Source: an uncultured Thermoanaerobaculia bacterium (GTDB lineage Bacteria > Acidobacteriota > Thermoanaerobaculia > Multivoradales > Multivoraceae). From it: a DNA stretch of 64,000 nucleotides. The position numbers were made by a program, and so were the translations under genes. Shown one piece after another: positions 38,827 to 48,799 of the stretch. The DNA lies in NCBI GenBank assembly GCA_951813015.1, contig CATOTG010000008.1, forward strand, positions 546,742 through 610,741, written 5' to 3'. How positions within the stretch are numbered: the stretch's first letter is position 1; the number at the start of each line of letters is the position of its first letter. Under the pieces are notes generated by a model. It did no database searches. It worked only from the letters and a program-made list of their open reading frames with translations, and was not told the DNA's origin.

Positions 38827-41800
38827 ATGAAGCAATCCGCGGATTCAGAGGGTGCATCCGCATCTCTTGAGGCTCTGCCGGTCGACGAGGAGCCGGTTGC
38901 GGCTGCCTGGGTCGCGGAGAATCCGAGGGCCCTGAGGTCGCTCTACCGGCTTGCGCAAGGAGTCGAGCGGGCGGGCGAGGCTCTGACGAGCGCCCGTCAG
39001 TCGGTGGGCCGCCTGAGTGCGGAGATCGAGGATGACCGTGAAGCGCGCTCGGCGATTGAACGCGAGCTCGGCCGCCTGGGGGAACGTCGTTCGGCATTGA
39101 TCGTCAAGCTGGGGCTTGAAGCCTCCGACCTCGATCGGCTGGTCGCCCTGGTCAAGTCGATCCGCCAACGGTTCCGGTGCGTTGAAGGCGGTATCCACCC
39201 GCTTCAGGTGGCGCCGGAGTGCCACTGCAACGACGAACTCCGGGCGCTGGAGGTGCGCCACTGCGTGTCGCGGGTCGAGTTGCGGGAGATGTTGGCAAAG
39301 GTGGAGCGTGGCGTGGCGGTTCGCGAGCCGGCGAGACATCGATTCATCGTGTCCAACCTGCGGCTGGTCGGCTCGATCGCGAGTAAGCACAGGAACCGGG
39401 GCCTGCAGCTCCCGGACCTGATCCAGGAGGGGAACATCGGCCTGGTGACAGCGGTCGAGAAGTTCGAGTACCACCGCGGCCACAAGTTCTCGACCTACGC
39501 CACGTGGTGGATCCGTCAGGCCGTGACGCGGGCGATCGCCAACCAGTCACGGACGATCCGTGTTCCGGTTCACATGGTCGAGAACATCAACAAGGTGACC
39601 CGCACCTCGCGGTCGCTGGTCCAGGAGCTCGGCCGCGACCCGACGGCCAAGGAGATCGCCGAGCACATGGGTCTTGCCGCCGCCAGGGTGCGCGAGATCA
39701 TGGAGATCGGCCAGGAGCCGGTGTCGCTCGATGCGCTGGCCGGAGCAGAGGACTTGTATCTCGGCGACTTCATCGTGGACAGAAACTCGCCGTCGCCGAT
39801 CGACGAGGTCATCTCGGCTGACCTGCGCGAGAAGGTCGGTAACCTGCTGCGGCCCCTGTCACCGCGTGAGGAGACGGTGCTTCGGATGCGTTTCGGCCTC
39901 GACGAGGGTGAGGAGCACACGCTGGAGGAGGTCGGCAAGCGGTTCCACATCACCCGCGAGCGCATCCGCCAGATTCAGGCCAAGGCACTTCGCAAGCTCA
40001 GGCGCCCGGACCTCGTCCGTGGCCTGTCGCCCCTCCTTGACGGGAGTACCGATCCCTGGACTTTTCCGAAGAGGCGGATTCCACCCGATCCGGAGGCGCC
40101 CCGGGTCGGCGCCGCACTGCCTCACTCCCGCAGGAGACTGGCCCGGCACGGCACGTCAGGCCAGAGGACGGACGACGCCTGCGTGCCGGGTGAGGACGCC
40201 GACCCGGAACGGGGTCTCAACCCGGCGGCTCTGTACCAGGCAGAGGTACGCAGGGAACCGTTGCTCGACCAGGAAGACGAAGTCGAGCTCGGGCGGGCAA
40301 TGGAGGAGGGCAAGTGGTTGATTCTCCAGGCAATCGCCACCCACCCCGATCTGACGACGTGGCTCCTGGCATTGACCGAACTCGCGGATCGCAAGCCCCC
40401 GCAGCCGTTGCAGTCGATCCGCCCGATGACGGGCGGACCGACTGCTTCGCGTGTGGCGCGTTCCGCGCCACCCGGGTTCTCGACGTTGGTGGAGGTCGAC
40501 GACCCGGTTACGCGGCTCGACGGGAACGGCCGCAAGCGCGCGGCCAAGCGGGCCGGCGTGTTGGAGAAGATGAGGGCGCTGGAAGGTGATCTGGAGCGCA
40601 CCCGCAGCAGGATCAAGCGCTTGAGGGAGCGGGTCGAGCGGAAGACGGACGACCTGACGCGAGCCAGGAGACGCGTGGAGCGCCTGGAGAAGGAAGTGGC
40701 GGAGGCGAAAGCCCGGCGCCGGTCGTTCCTGAACGGGACGCCGTCGCCGCCGGAGGCGGGAATGCCGACTCTCCGGTTCGCTGAGTCCGACTGGTCCCGA
40801 CTGCTCGACCTTCTGGAGGGTCTTTCGGCCATGTCTCTGCGCGAAGCCTCGTTCAGAACCGTCTGCAACCGGATCAGGACGAGTGAGCTGCGGCTTGTCG
40901 GACAGGCGGCGGGGACCGGGCCAAACGCGGATCCACCTCCAGTCGCGCCCCGTCCGTACGCTCCGGAGACGCCTCCGCCGGAGGAGCCAGCGGCGCGTCG
41001 TCCGGTAGCCGAGATCGGTGGCCGGAGGGACGGACTCCCGGTCCGATCCGGGGTCGGACCGCTGCCGGAGACAAGGGTTCGCCCTTCTCTGCGGCCGGAG
41101 CTCATCTGCAGGGAGCGTGACGACGGCTGGGGTTTCGCCCTGGCGCTGTCGGCCCCGGACGGCCTGGACGTTCAGGAGGTCCTCTTCGATGACGAGGAAC
41201 TCGATCTGCGAGATGGCGTCTTCGCGATTCCGTCCTGCAGTGGCTCCCTCAAGGTGCGCACGGCTGGCGGCGGAGGGTTCGACGTGCATCTGTTCGAGGG
41301 CAGCAAACCTCTCATCTTCCGGACCGCAGCCGATTGGAGCGGCGTGGGGCGGCGGGTGCGCGGCGTGCGTCCGGGCAGTTTCCTGGTGGTCGCCCCCGAG
41401 GACTGGGATCGGCTGGGCGTCCCGCCGGTGGAGCCGTCGCCTTGTGGAGATGGCTTCCTGGTCCACTACTTCCGAGTCGAGAAGGGCGACAGGACCGACG
41501 GGGACGTGGGGTTCGCGGGATACCCGCTCGACCCGGTCGGCGCGGCGTTCGAGCTCTCCGGCGTACGGGTCTTCGACGACTCCCGGCAGGGCGACCTGTT
41601 TCGCACGATCCCCAACCTCTCCTGCGGTTCGACCGTTCGGGAGGTCCGCGTGGGTTCCGAAGGGGAGTCCGGTTGGCTCGGCGAGACCTTCGACCCGGCC
41701 GAGAAGTCCCTGCCGGACGTTCTGGCCGGTCGCCAGGGCCGCTTCTACATCCGGGCCTACGACGACGACGGCTTGTGCGACAGCGGCCAATTCCGTCTCC

Positions 41801-42606
41801 TTGAGGAACTCCGCGAGATCAGGATCAACGAAGAGAGCTACACCCGCTCCACCGCCCTGCTTCCGGAGGCGACCGGGCATCGGGAGGCCAGCGTGCAATT
41901 GATAGCCGACAGCCGGGGTCGAGGAGGCCGGCGAGTGCCCGAAACGCCAGGTCGAAAGCGAGGCGGTACCGTCTGGAGTCCTCGCCGTACGAGGCCGGAC
42001 CCGGATGGCGAGCGGGCCGTGTACCGGATCCCCACGCCCTCAGGCGTCGTGCGAATCGTTGTTCGCCCTCCGCGAGTGTGGTGGCGGATGCGCGGAGGTA
42101 CCGGCGAACCAGGGGCCTGGCAGGCGGTCCGGTTCGAGTGCAAGCGGCAGGACTTCCAGTGCTTCAGCGAGGAGGGCCGGCGCCTGGAGCTTCGTTTGCC
42201 TCAAGCGGTAGGGAGAGTCCGAGTCGGCTTCGACTCGGTGACCCGAAGGAAGTACCCCGCAACCTTGGTTGAAGAGTGGCGGGTGGTGAGCGTGCCCCTT
42301 CGGGACTTCCGGGACTACGTCGCCGTGGCCCGGCCAGCGGCGAAGGAGCGAGCGCTGCTGGTGAGCTTCGGGAACCATGCGGTCAAGCCGTTGCGCGTCT
42401 GGGATGTGCCGCCGCCGAAGGCCTGGATGCAACCACGGCCCCGGGTCTGGAGACAGGTCGGCTACAGCCCGGACGAACTGGAACAGGCGGGATTGACTCG
42501 CGTCGAAATCCGGCGGTCGAGGATCTCCGTGGATGAGGAGCGGACTGCCGTGGACCAAGACAACGTCGATCGGCTGAGAGGGTGGCTCGATGCCCAGCGC
42601 GCCTGA
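38827..42606 (+). CDS. Rearranged sigma-70 family protein fused to a ~440-aa C-terminal domain shared with ZorD
   Basis: [80 protein letters not shown]...[43 protein letters not shown], followed by a 1.2-like block and the C-terminal domain. Start ATG 38827 (ORF track 38716). Confidence 0.9.
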   Translation: MKQSADSEGASASLEALPVDEEPVAAAWVAENPRALRSLYRLAQGVERAGEALTSARQSVGRLSAEIEDDREARSAIERELGRLGERRSALIVKLGLEASDLDRLVALVKSIRQRFRCVEGGIHPLQVAPECHCNDELRALEVRHCVSRVELREMLAKVERGVAVREPARHRFIVSNLRLVGSIASKHRNRGLQLPDLIQEGNIGLVTAVEKFEYHRGHKFSTYATWWIRQAVTRAIANQSRTIRVPVHMVENINKVTRTSRSLVQELGRDPTAKEIAEHMGLAAARVREIMEIGQEPVSLDALAGAEDLYLGDFIVDRNSPSPIDEVISADLREKVGNLLRPLSPREETVLRMRFGLDEGEEHTLEEVGKRFHITRERIRQIQAKALRKLRRPDLVRGLSPLLDGSTDPWTFPKRRIPPDPEAPRVGAALPHSRRRLARHGTSGQRTDDACVPGEDADPERGLNPAALYQAEVRREPLLDQEDEVELGRAMEEGKWLILQAIATHPDLTTWLLALTELADRKPPQPLQSIRPMTGGPTASRVARSAPPGFSTLVEVDDPVTRLDGNGRKRAAKRAGVLEKMRALEGDLERTRSRIKRLRERVERKTDDLTRARRRVERLEKEVAEAKARRRSFLNGTPSPPEAGMPTLRFAESDWSRLLDLLEGLSAMSLREASFRTVCNRIRTSELRLVGQAAGTGPNADPPPVAPRPYAPETPPPEEPAARRPVAEIGGRRDGLPVRSGVGPLPETRVRPSLRPELICRERDDGWGFALALSAPDGLDVQEVLFDDEELDLRDGVFAIPSCSGSLKVRTAGGGGFDVHLFEGSKPLIFRTAADWSGVGRRVRGVRPGSFLVVAPEDWDRLGVPPVEPSPCGDGFLVHYFRVEKGDRTDGDVGFAGYPLDPVGAAFELSGVRVFDDSRQGDLFRTIPNLSCGSTVREVRVGSEGESGWLGETFDPAEKSLPDVLAGRQGRFYIRAYDDDGLCDSGQFRLLEELREIRINEESYTRSTALLPEATGHREASVQLIADSRGRGGRRVPETPGRKRGGTVWSPRRTRPDPDGERAVYRIPTPSGVVRIVVRPPRVWWRMRGGTGEPGAWQAVRFECKRQDFQCFSEEGRRLELRLPQAVGRVRVGFDSVTRRKYPATLVEEWRVVSVPLRDFRDYVAVARPAAKERALLVSFGNHAVKPLRVWDVPPPKAWMQPRPRVWRQVGYSPDELEQAGLTRVEIRRSRISVDEERTAVDQDNVDRLRGWLDAQRA
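40419..40480 (+). repeat. REP-like element copy C, inside the sigma-fusion ORF
   Basis: ccgcccgatgacgggcggaccgactgcttcgcgtgtggcgcgttccgcgccacccggg; same length and layout as copy A, with a compensatory change in the first stem. Confidence 0.8.
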
Positions 42607-45600
42607 AATCAGAGAGTGGCCCGAGCGGATCCGGCGCCGCTACGAGGCCTATCTCAAGACCTCGTTCTTCTTCCGGGATCCGGCGCTCAGAGCCTCCTTC
42701 CAGCAGGCGCTTCGCGAAGAGGGAACCCTGCTCAAGGGGCCGATTCCTGAACGCTCCCGTGACTTCCGGCGAGGCGTTTCGGCGCGAGTGCTGGCGCGGG
42801 AGTGGTTTCCTGGCCGTAGCATCGGCGTTGAGCCAGCCCTGATCGAACAGCCGCTGTACATGCATCAGGAGCAGGCGATCAGGCTGCTTCACGCCGACGA
42901 CAGGAACGCTGTCGTGGCAACCGGGACGGCTAGCGGCAAGACGGAGAGTTTTCTCTATCCGATCCTCCTGCACCTGTACCGGCAGCACCTTTCCGGCGAG
43001 CTGGACGATGGGGGTGTCCGGGCGCTGATCCTCTATCCGATGAACGCCCTGGCGAATGACCAACGCGAACGGTTGGGCGAGATCTGCCGGGCGCTTGCGG
43101 CCTCGGGATCTGCTTTTCGTCCGACGTTCGGCCAGTACATCGGGCAGACGCCCTACCACGTCCGTGACAAATGGCGTCATGGCAAGACGAGGGAGGAGGG
43201 TCGGCTTCCGGGAGAACTCGTGTTCCGCGAGGAGATGCGGGATTCGCCGCCCCACATCCTGCTGACGAACTACTCCATGCTGGAGTACCTGCTGATCCGG
43301 CCCGACGACAGTCCGCTCTTCGACAAGGGCATGGCGGCCCGCTGGCGCTTCCTCGTGCTCGACGAGGCGCATCAGTATCGCGGGGCCAAGGGGATGGAGA
43401 TGGCCATGCTGATTCGGCGGCTCAAGCAACGCCTGCGCGAGGGCGGGCGAGGCGGCGGCAGACCCTTCCGCTGCATGGCCACGAGCGCCACCCTGTCGAC
43501 GGGCGAGGGAGAGAAAGACCGGGCGGCGGTCGCGAAGTTCGCGGAGACCCTGTTTGGAGAGGCTTTCGGCTCGGGCGACGTGGTCTTCGCGGAACGCGAA
43601 GAGGAGCGTGGTGAAGAAGCAAGTCGGTATCACGCATTCCTCAGGGCGCTCGAGGGCGCTTTCTTGGTCCACCGTGAAGGCCGCGACGTCGTCCGTCTCA
43701 ATCGCGGCGACGACGAGGGGGAGAGCGAGAAGGAGGCGAAGGCCACGCCTCTCGAACTCGCGCTCTGCCGGGAATGCGGCCAGCACTACTACGTCGGCCA
43801 GGTGCTCCGCGGAATACTCCGGGAGGCGGTTCGCGATCCGGGTCGATCCGGGTTCGGAGCCGAGTTCTTCATGCCCTCGGAAGAAGGGAACAGGACACTA
43901 TGCCGGCGCTGCGGCCTGGTCACCAGTCGAGATCTGACCTGCGACTGCGGCGCTGGCATCAAGGTCGTGCGTTGCCGAACCCACAAGGACCACCCGGATC
44001 AGCTCCGCCAGTGTGAGGCTTGCGGCTACCGTCGCGGCGGCGTCGGCGACCCGGTTCAGGAGATCGTCCACGGGTCGGACGGCCCGAACGCGGTCATCGC
44101 GACCGCCCTGCTCGAGTTGCTCCCCGAGAAGCGGCGAAAGGTGCTCGCCTTCGCGGACAGTCGGCAGGAGGCGGCGTTCTTCGCGTGGTACGCCGAAGAC
44201 TCCTACCGTCGGTTGCTCGACCGGAACCTGATCTTCCGGGCGGCGCGGGACGCGGCGGCCGGAGAGGGCCTGAGCATCGAGGATCTGGCGAGCAGACTAC
44301 GGAGAATCGGGGAGCGCGCCGGGCTGTTCGAAGCCTCGGATACAGCGGAGTCCCACCGGCGAAGTGTCCTGACGGCGATCCTCGGTGAGATCGTCACGGA
44401 AGAGCGGCGGATCTCCCTGAGCGGTGTCGGTCTCGTTCGCTGGACCGTCGCGCTTCCCGCGGACTTCTCGGTACCGCCTGAGCTGCTCGCTCCACCCTGG
44501 AACCTCACGGAGGCTGAGGCCTCGATCCTGGTTCAGTACTGCCTCAGCGCGTTTCCGGCCCGCCGTGCTCTCAGGTTGCCTTCGACCGAGGGCGCCCCGG
44601 TATGGAAGGACGTCTCCAAGCTCCCTCAGACAGCCTACGGCCTGGGAAAACCGGGCGGTCGCCTTCACGTTGCTGAGTGGGGAAGCCGGGCTTCCGGGCT
44701 CGTCAAGCACTTCCTTCCCCGGGTTCTCGGCAAGAACGGCAGGGATGCGGCGACGGCCCTGGAACCGAGCACGGCGGCGGCCTATGGGATCTGGAAAGCG
44801 CTGACAGCGGTTTCGACCGGTCTGCTCGTTCGCGGGAAGTTCGATGGCACCTTTCGTCTGGGCTCGGAGTGGCTGCGCCTCCACCCGGTCGGAGACGACC
44901 CGATCTGGCGCTGCGACACCTGCACCACGGTGACCCCGCACTTCGTCCGGGGTGTGTGTCCCCGGATCGGCTGTAGCGGAGGTCTGCATCCGGCGAACCC
45001 GGGGACCTTTGCGGACAATCACTACAGGCTGCTCTACGAAAGCCGCGACCTGCCAGCGCGGCTGCGGGCGGAGGAGCACACAGCCCAGGTCGCCCCGGAA
45101 CAGGCCCGGCGCTTGCAGGAGGAGTTCAAGAAGGGGCGGATTCAGCTCCTCAGCTCCTCCACGACGTTCGAGGTCGGTGTGAGCCTCGGCGACCTTGACG
45201 CCGTCTTTCTCCGCAACGTGCCGCCGGAACCATTCAACTACGTCCAGAGAGTGGGGCGGGCCGGACGCGGGAAGCGGGCCGGCCTCGCGGTGACCTACTG
45301 CCGGCGCAACCCGCACGATCTCCATCACTACGAGGATCCGGAAGCGAGCATGATCCGCGGCGATGTGGATCCGCCGAGACTTCATCTTTCAAACGATCGC
45401 ATCGTCCTGCGCCACATGGCGGCGGCTGTCCTGAGTGGGTTCTTCCGTCGTCACCGGAAGCGGTTCACGAACGTCGCCGCCTTCATCGAAGATTGGAAGG
45501 CTCCGCGGGCTGCGGGGGATTTCACCACTTGGTGCGAAGAGAACTCGACGTCGATTGAGTCCATGCTGATCCGGATCGTCCCTGAGCGGGTGGCCGACGC

Positions 45601-46834
45601 CGTGGGGCTGCGCGACCGGCGGTGGATCGAGCGCATTGCCGGCCCCGATAGCCGGCTTGGGTTCGCCGAAGCCGAGGTCTGCTCGGAGTATCTCGAACTG
45701 GCGGACATCGAATCCGCAGCCGTGAATCAACGCGACTACCCGAAGGCTGAGCGTGTCAAGAAGCGGATGGATACGGTCGCAGGTCGATCGACTCTGGAGT
45801 TTCTTTCCAGGAAGGCAGTGATTCCCAAGTACGGCTTCCCGGTCGACGTCGTCGAGTTGCACTCGTGGCAGGTCGGGCACGATGACGCCCGCGTCGCCCT
45901 CCAGCGGGATCTGTCGCAGGCGATCGCCGAGTACGCGCCGGGCGGGAAGGTCGTGGCGAACAAGCTCGAGTGGGAGTCCTGCGGGATCAGGAAGGTGTCC
46001 GGCAAGGAATGGCCGGTACGGATGTACCGGTACGACGACTCGCGGAGCTTCGAACAGTGGACCGAGGGAAGTTCCGATGCGCCAGCCCAGGTGCGGAAGA
46101 AGTACCTGATTCCCCGGTTTGGTTTCGTCACACCCATGTTCAGGGACCCGAAGCCTCCCCGGCGACGAGCGCACAGGGTGTACAGCACTCGTCCGTTCTT
46201 CCAGGGTTTCGTCGACGCCGACGCCGATACCGCGCAAACTCGTTGTGGGTTGCGTGTCAGTTCGGCCGCCTCGGGAACTCTGGTCATACTCTGCGAAGGT
46301 CGCGGCGGTCGCGGATTCCTCGTCTGCCGGTCCTGCGGCGCCCACTCCGCGAAACGCACGGCCAAACACGAGGCCCCGTCCGGTCGGGAGTGCAGGGGAA
46401 TGCTCGAACAGTTCTCGCTGGGCCACGAGTTGGTCACGGACGTCGTCCGCATGGAGTTCCCGGACCTGCGTGACCAGTGGTCGGCCTACTCGGTCGCCTA
46501 CGCCGTTCTCCTTGGCGCCGCAGACGCGATCGGAATCCCGCAGAACGACCTGAACGTCACCATCGCCGCCGGGAGCGTGCCTGACGCATCGGCGGTCGTG
46601 CTCTACGACAACGTTCCCGGTGGCGCTGGCCTGGTCACTCAACTGGACGACGACGACGTCCTCATGAGGGTGCTTGCCAATGCCCGCCGGCGGGTAGCCG
46701 GCGGCTGCGGCTGCGATGTCAGTTGCTACGGCTGCCTGCGGAGCTATCGCAACCAGTTCGCTCATCCGCATCTCGACCGCAAGCAGGCGCAGAGGGCTCT
46801 CGACCGGCTTGAGATCTCCGTCCACGGGCGCTGA
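42590..46834 (+). CDS. DEAH-box helicase with DUF1998-like C-terminal Cys cluster (DruE/DrmA-type architecture)
   Basis: [93 protein letters not shown]-terminal [27 protein letters not shown]. Start overlaps the sigma-fusion stop. Confidence 0.9.
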   Translation: MPSAPEIREWPERIRRRYEAYLKTSFFFRDPALRASFQQALREEGTLLKGPIPERSRDFRRGVSARVLAREWFPGRSIGVEPALIEQPLYMHQEQAIRLLHADDRNAVVATGTASGKTESFLYPILLHLYRQHLSGELDDGGVRALILYPMNALANDQRERLGEICRALAASGSAFRPTFGQYIGQTPYHVRDKWRHGKTREEGRLPGELVFREEMRDSPPHILLTNYSMLEYLLIRPDDSPLFDKGMAARWRFLVLDEAHQYRGAKGMEMAMLIRRLKQRLREGGRGGGRPFRCMATSATLSTGEGEKDRAAVAKFAETLFGEAFGSGDVVFAEREEERGEEASRYHAFLRALEGAFLVHREGRDVVRLNRGDDEGESEKEAKATPLELALCRECGQHYYVGQVLRGILREAVRDPGRSGFGAEFFMPSEEGNRTLCRRCGLVTSRDLTCDCGAGIKVVRCRTHKDHPDQLRQCEACGYRRGGVGDPVQEIVHGSDGPNAVIATALLELLPEKRRKVLAFADSRQEAAFFAWYAEDSYRRLLDRNLIFRAARDAAAGEGLSIEDLASRLRRIGERAGLFEASDTAESHRRSVLTAILGEIVTEERRISLSGVGLVRWTVALPADFSVPPELLAPPWNLTEAEASILVQYCLSAFPARRALRLPSTEGAPVWKDVSKLPQTAYGLGKPGGRLHVAEWGSRASGLVKHFLPRVLGKNGRDAATALEPSTAAAYGIWKALTAVSTGLLVRGKFDGTFRLGSEWLRLHPVGDDPIWRCDTCTTVTPHFVRGVCPRIGCSGGLHPANPGTFADNHYRLLYESRDLPARLRAEEHTAQVAPEQARRLQEEFKKGRIQLLSSSTTFEVGVSLGDLDAVFLRNVPPEPFNYVQRVGRAGRGKRAGLAVTYCRRNPHDLHHYEDPEASMIRGDVDPPRLHLSNDRIVLRHMAAAVLSGFFRRHRKRFTNVAAFIEDWKAPRAAGDFTTWCEENSTSIESMLIRIVPERVADAVGLRDRRWIERIAGPDSRLGFAEAEVCSEYLELADIESAAVNQRDYPKAERVKKRMDTVAGRSTLEFLSRKAVIPKYGFPVDVVELHSWQVGHDDARVALQRDLSQAIAEYAPGGKVVANKLEWESCGIRKVSGKEWPVRMYRYDDSRSFEQWTEGSSDAPAQVRKKYLIPRFGFVTPMFRDPKPPRRRAHRVYSTRPFFQGFVDADADTAQTRCGLRVSSAASGTLVILCEGRGGRGFLVCRSCGAHSAKRTAKHEAPSGRECRGMLEQFSLGHELVTDVVRMEFPDLRDQWSAYSVAYAVLLGAADAIGIPQNDLNVTIAAGSVPDASAVVLYDNVPGGAGLVTQLDDDDVLMRVLANARRRVAGGCGCDVSCYGCLRSYRNQFAHPHLDRKQAQRALDRLEISVHGR

Positions 46835-46849
46835 TAACCTGCCGCGGGC

Positions 46850-47797
46850 ATGACGACGGCGCCTCCGCAACACGACGGCCTCCCGGCGGTCTCCCTCGCT
46901 GCGGTGCCGGGGCGCCGGCGGCTCACGCTCGACCTGGCGGCGGAGATCGAACGCCGTGGTTTCAGCGGCATCTACTGTCCCAGCATGGGCGACGGTCTGG
47001 CGCTTTGCGAGGCGATCGCGTTGCGCACGGAGCGCATCCATTTCGGCACCTCGATCGTGAACATCTACACCCGGCACGTGACCGAGTTCGCGCACACGGC
47101 GGCCTTCATTCACGAGGTGTCTCGGGGCCGCTTCCGGTTCGGCGTCGGCGTCGGCCATGCGCCGGCGCACGTTCGGTTGGGCGTCACCGTCGGCAAGCCG
47201 CTGTCCGATATCCGCTCCTTCGTCGAGGAACTGAAGGCGGCGCCTGGCGCCGGCGAACTGCCGCCGATTGTCCTTGCCACGCTGCGCGACCGGATGATCG
47301 CCACCGCCGCGGAGATCGGCGACGGCATGGTGTTCGCGAATGGCGCCCGCTCCCACATGGCGCATTCCCTGGCGGCAACGGGGGGAAGGGCCGCCGATCC
47401 CGACTTCTTCGTGGGCAACATGATCCCGACGGTCATCTCCGACGATCGTGATCTGGCGGCGGCCCGCAACCGCAAGACCCTGAGCCGCTACGTGCTGCTG
47501 CCGAACTACCGCAACTACTGGAAGGCGGCCGGCTACGTCGAGGAGATGGAGGCGGTGGAGCAGGCCGTCGAACAGGGCGAGATGGACCGCATTCCGGGGT
47601 TGCTGTCGGATCGCTGGCTGGCCGATTGCACGCTGTTCGGCGCCGCGGCGGAGGTGCGCGAGGGGGTCGAGCGCTGGTTCGACGCCGGTATCGGCACGCC
47701 GATCCTGGTGCCGTCGTCGGCGGCCGGCAACCAGATCAAGGCGTTCGAGGAGCTGTTCGCCGCCTTTGCGCAGGCGCCGGGGAGTCGGTCCGGATGA
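46850..47797 (+). CDS. LLM class (F420-dependent) oxidoreductase
   Basis: LTLDLAAEIERRGFSGIYCPSMGDGLALCEAIALRTERIHFGTSIVNIYTRHVTEFAHTAAFIHEVSRGRFRFGVGVGHAP. Confidence 0.88.
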   Translation: MTTAPPQHDGLPAVSLAAVPGRRRLTLDLAAEIERRGFSGIYCPSMGDGLALCEAIALRTERIHFGTSIVNIYTRHVTEFAHTAAFIHEVSRGRFRFGVGVGHAPAHVRLGVTVGKPLSDIRSFVEELKAAPGAGELPPIVLATLRDRMIATAAEIGDGMVFANGARSHMAHSLAATGGRAADPDFFVGNMIPTVISDDRDLAAARNRKTLSRYVLLPNYRNYWKAAGYVEEMEAVEQAVEQGEMDRIPGLLSDRWLADCTLFGAAAEVREGVERWFDAGIGTPILVPSSAAGNQIKAFEELFAAFAQAPGSRSG

Positions 47798-48024
47798 CCA
47801 CGCCAACGGGTCGCAGCTTGCCCCCCGCGACATCGGGCGCTTGCAGGCGCCGGCGTGTCGGTCCGGATGACCACGCCACCGGGTCGCAGCTTGCCGCCCC
47901 GCGACATCGGGCGCTTGCAGGCGCCGGGGAGTCGGTCGGGATGACCACGCCACCGGGTCGCAGCCTGCCGCCCCGCGACATCGGGCGCTTGCAGGCGCCG
48001 AGGAGTCTGCCTGGATGACCACGA
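47771..48024. repeat. 73/74-bp tandem repeat, 3 full units plus partial
   Basis: caggcgccggggagtcggtccggatgaccacgcca... starts at 47771, 47844, 47918 and 47992. Confidence 0.95.
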
Positions 48025-48482
48025 CGATCAGCGAGCGCCTTGAAGCGCTCGGCCTGGAACTCCCCGAACCCGCGGCGCCCGCCGCGAACTACGTGCCCTT
48101 CGTGCGCACGGGGTCGCTCGTCTTCGTTTCCGGTCAGGTGCCGGTGAAGGACGGGCGGTTGGCGTACCGGGGCAAGGTGGGTGTCGACTACTCGCTGGAG
48201 GAGGCGCAGGAGGCCGCCCGTCTGGTCGCGGTGAACATCGTGGCCGTGGTCGCGGCAGCCTGCGGCGGCGACCTGGAGCGGGTGGCGCGCTGCGTCAAGC
48301 TGGGCGGTTTCGTCAACTGCAGCGACGACTTCGACAACCACCCGGCGGTGATCAACGGCGCCTCGGACCTCATGGTGGAGGTCTTCGGCGACAAGGGGAG
48401 GCACGCCCGCTTCGCCGTGGGCGCCAACCAGCTGCCGTTCAACGTGCCGGTAGAGATCGACGCCGTCTTCGAGGTCCGCTAG
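48015..48482 (+). CDS. RidA/YjgF family protein
   Basis: YVPFVRTGSLVFVSGQVPVKDGRLAYRGKVGVDYSLEEAQEAARLVAVNIVAVV...QLPFNVPVEIDAVFEV. Confidence 0.88.
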   Translation: MTTTISERLEALGLELPEPAAPAANYVPFVRTGSLVFVSGQVPVKDGRLAYRGKVGVDYSLEEAQEAARLVAVNIVAVVAAACGGDLERVARCVKLGGFVNCSDDFDNHPAVINGASDLMVEVFGDKGRHARFAVGANQLPFNVPVEIDAVFEVR

Positions 48483-48799
48483 CGCGGGCGGGGAGGCCGC
48501 AGGCCGGCGCGCCGGGCTCAGGGCGTTGGGCGCGCCACTTCGCGGCGACGCCGTGATGCGGACCATAGGGCAGGAGCGCTGGCTTCGTTGTCGCTGCGCG
48601 GTTGTGCTGGGAACCCGGGCAGCCTTCGCGCAGGCCGTCTGCGACCCGACGCCCTACGGCACGGTACCCGCCCCGACAGGGCGGCGAACGGTTGCGGGTC
48701 CCGCCAACAGGCTGAGGAGCCCTGGTCCGGAAGCCGGGGAGCATCTGGCGCCGGCGTCCGGGCGTCCCGCCGGTCCCCACTGGTACGATCCGACTCGTC

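Noticed and set aside
40156-41898. 580-aa minus-strand ORF
   Set aside because: Antisense to the sigma-fusion gene, whose frame has strong homology.
45389-48022. 877-aa minus-strand ORF spanning helicase, LLM and tandem array
   Set aside because: Antisense shadow ORF; its repeated N-terminus is just the 73/74-bp array read backwards.
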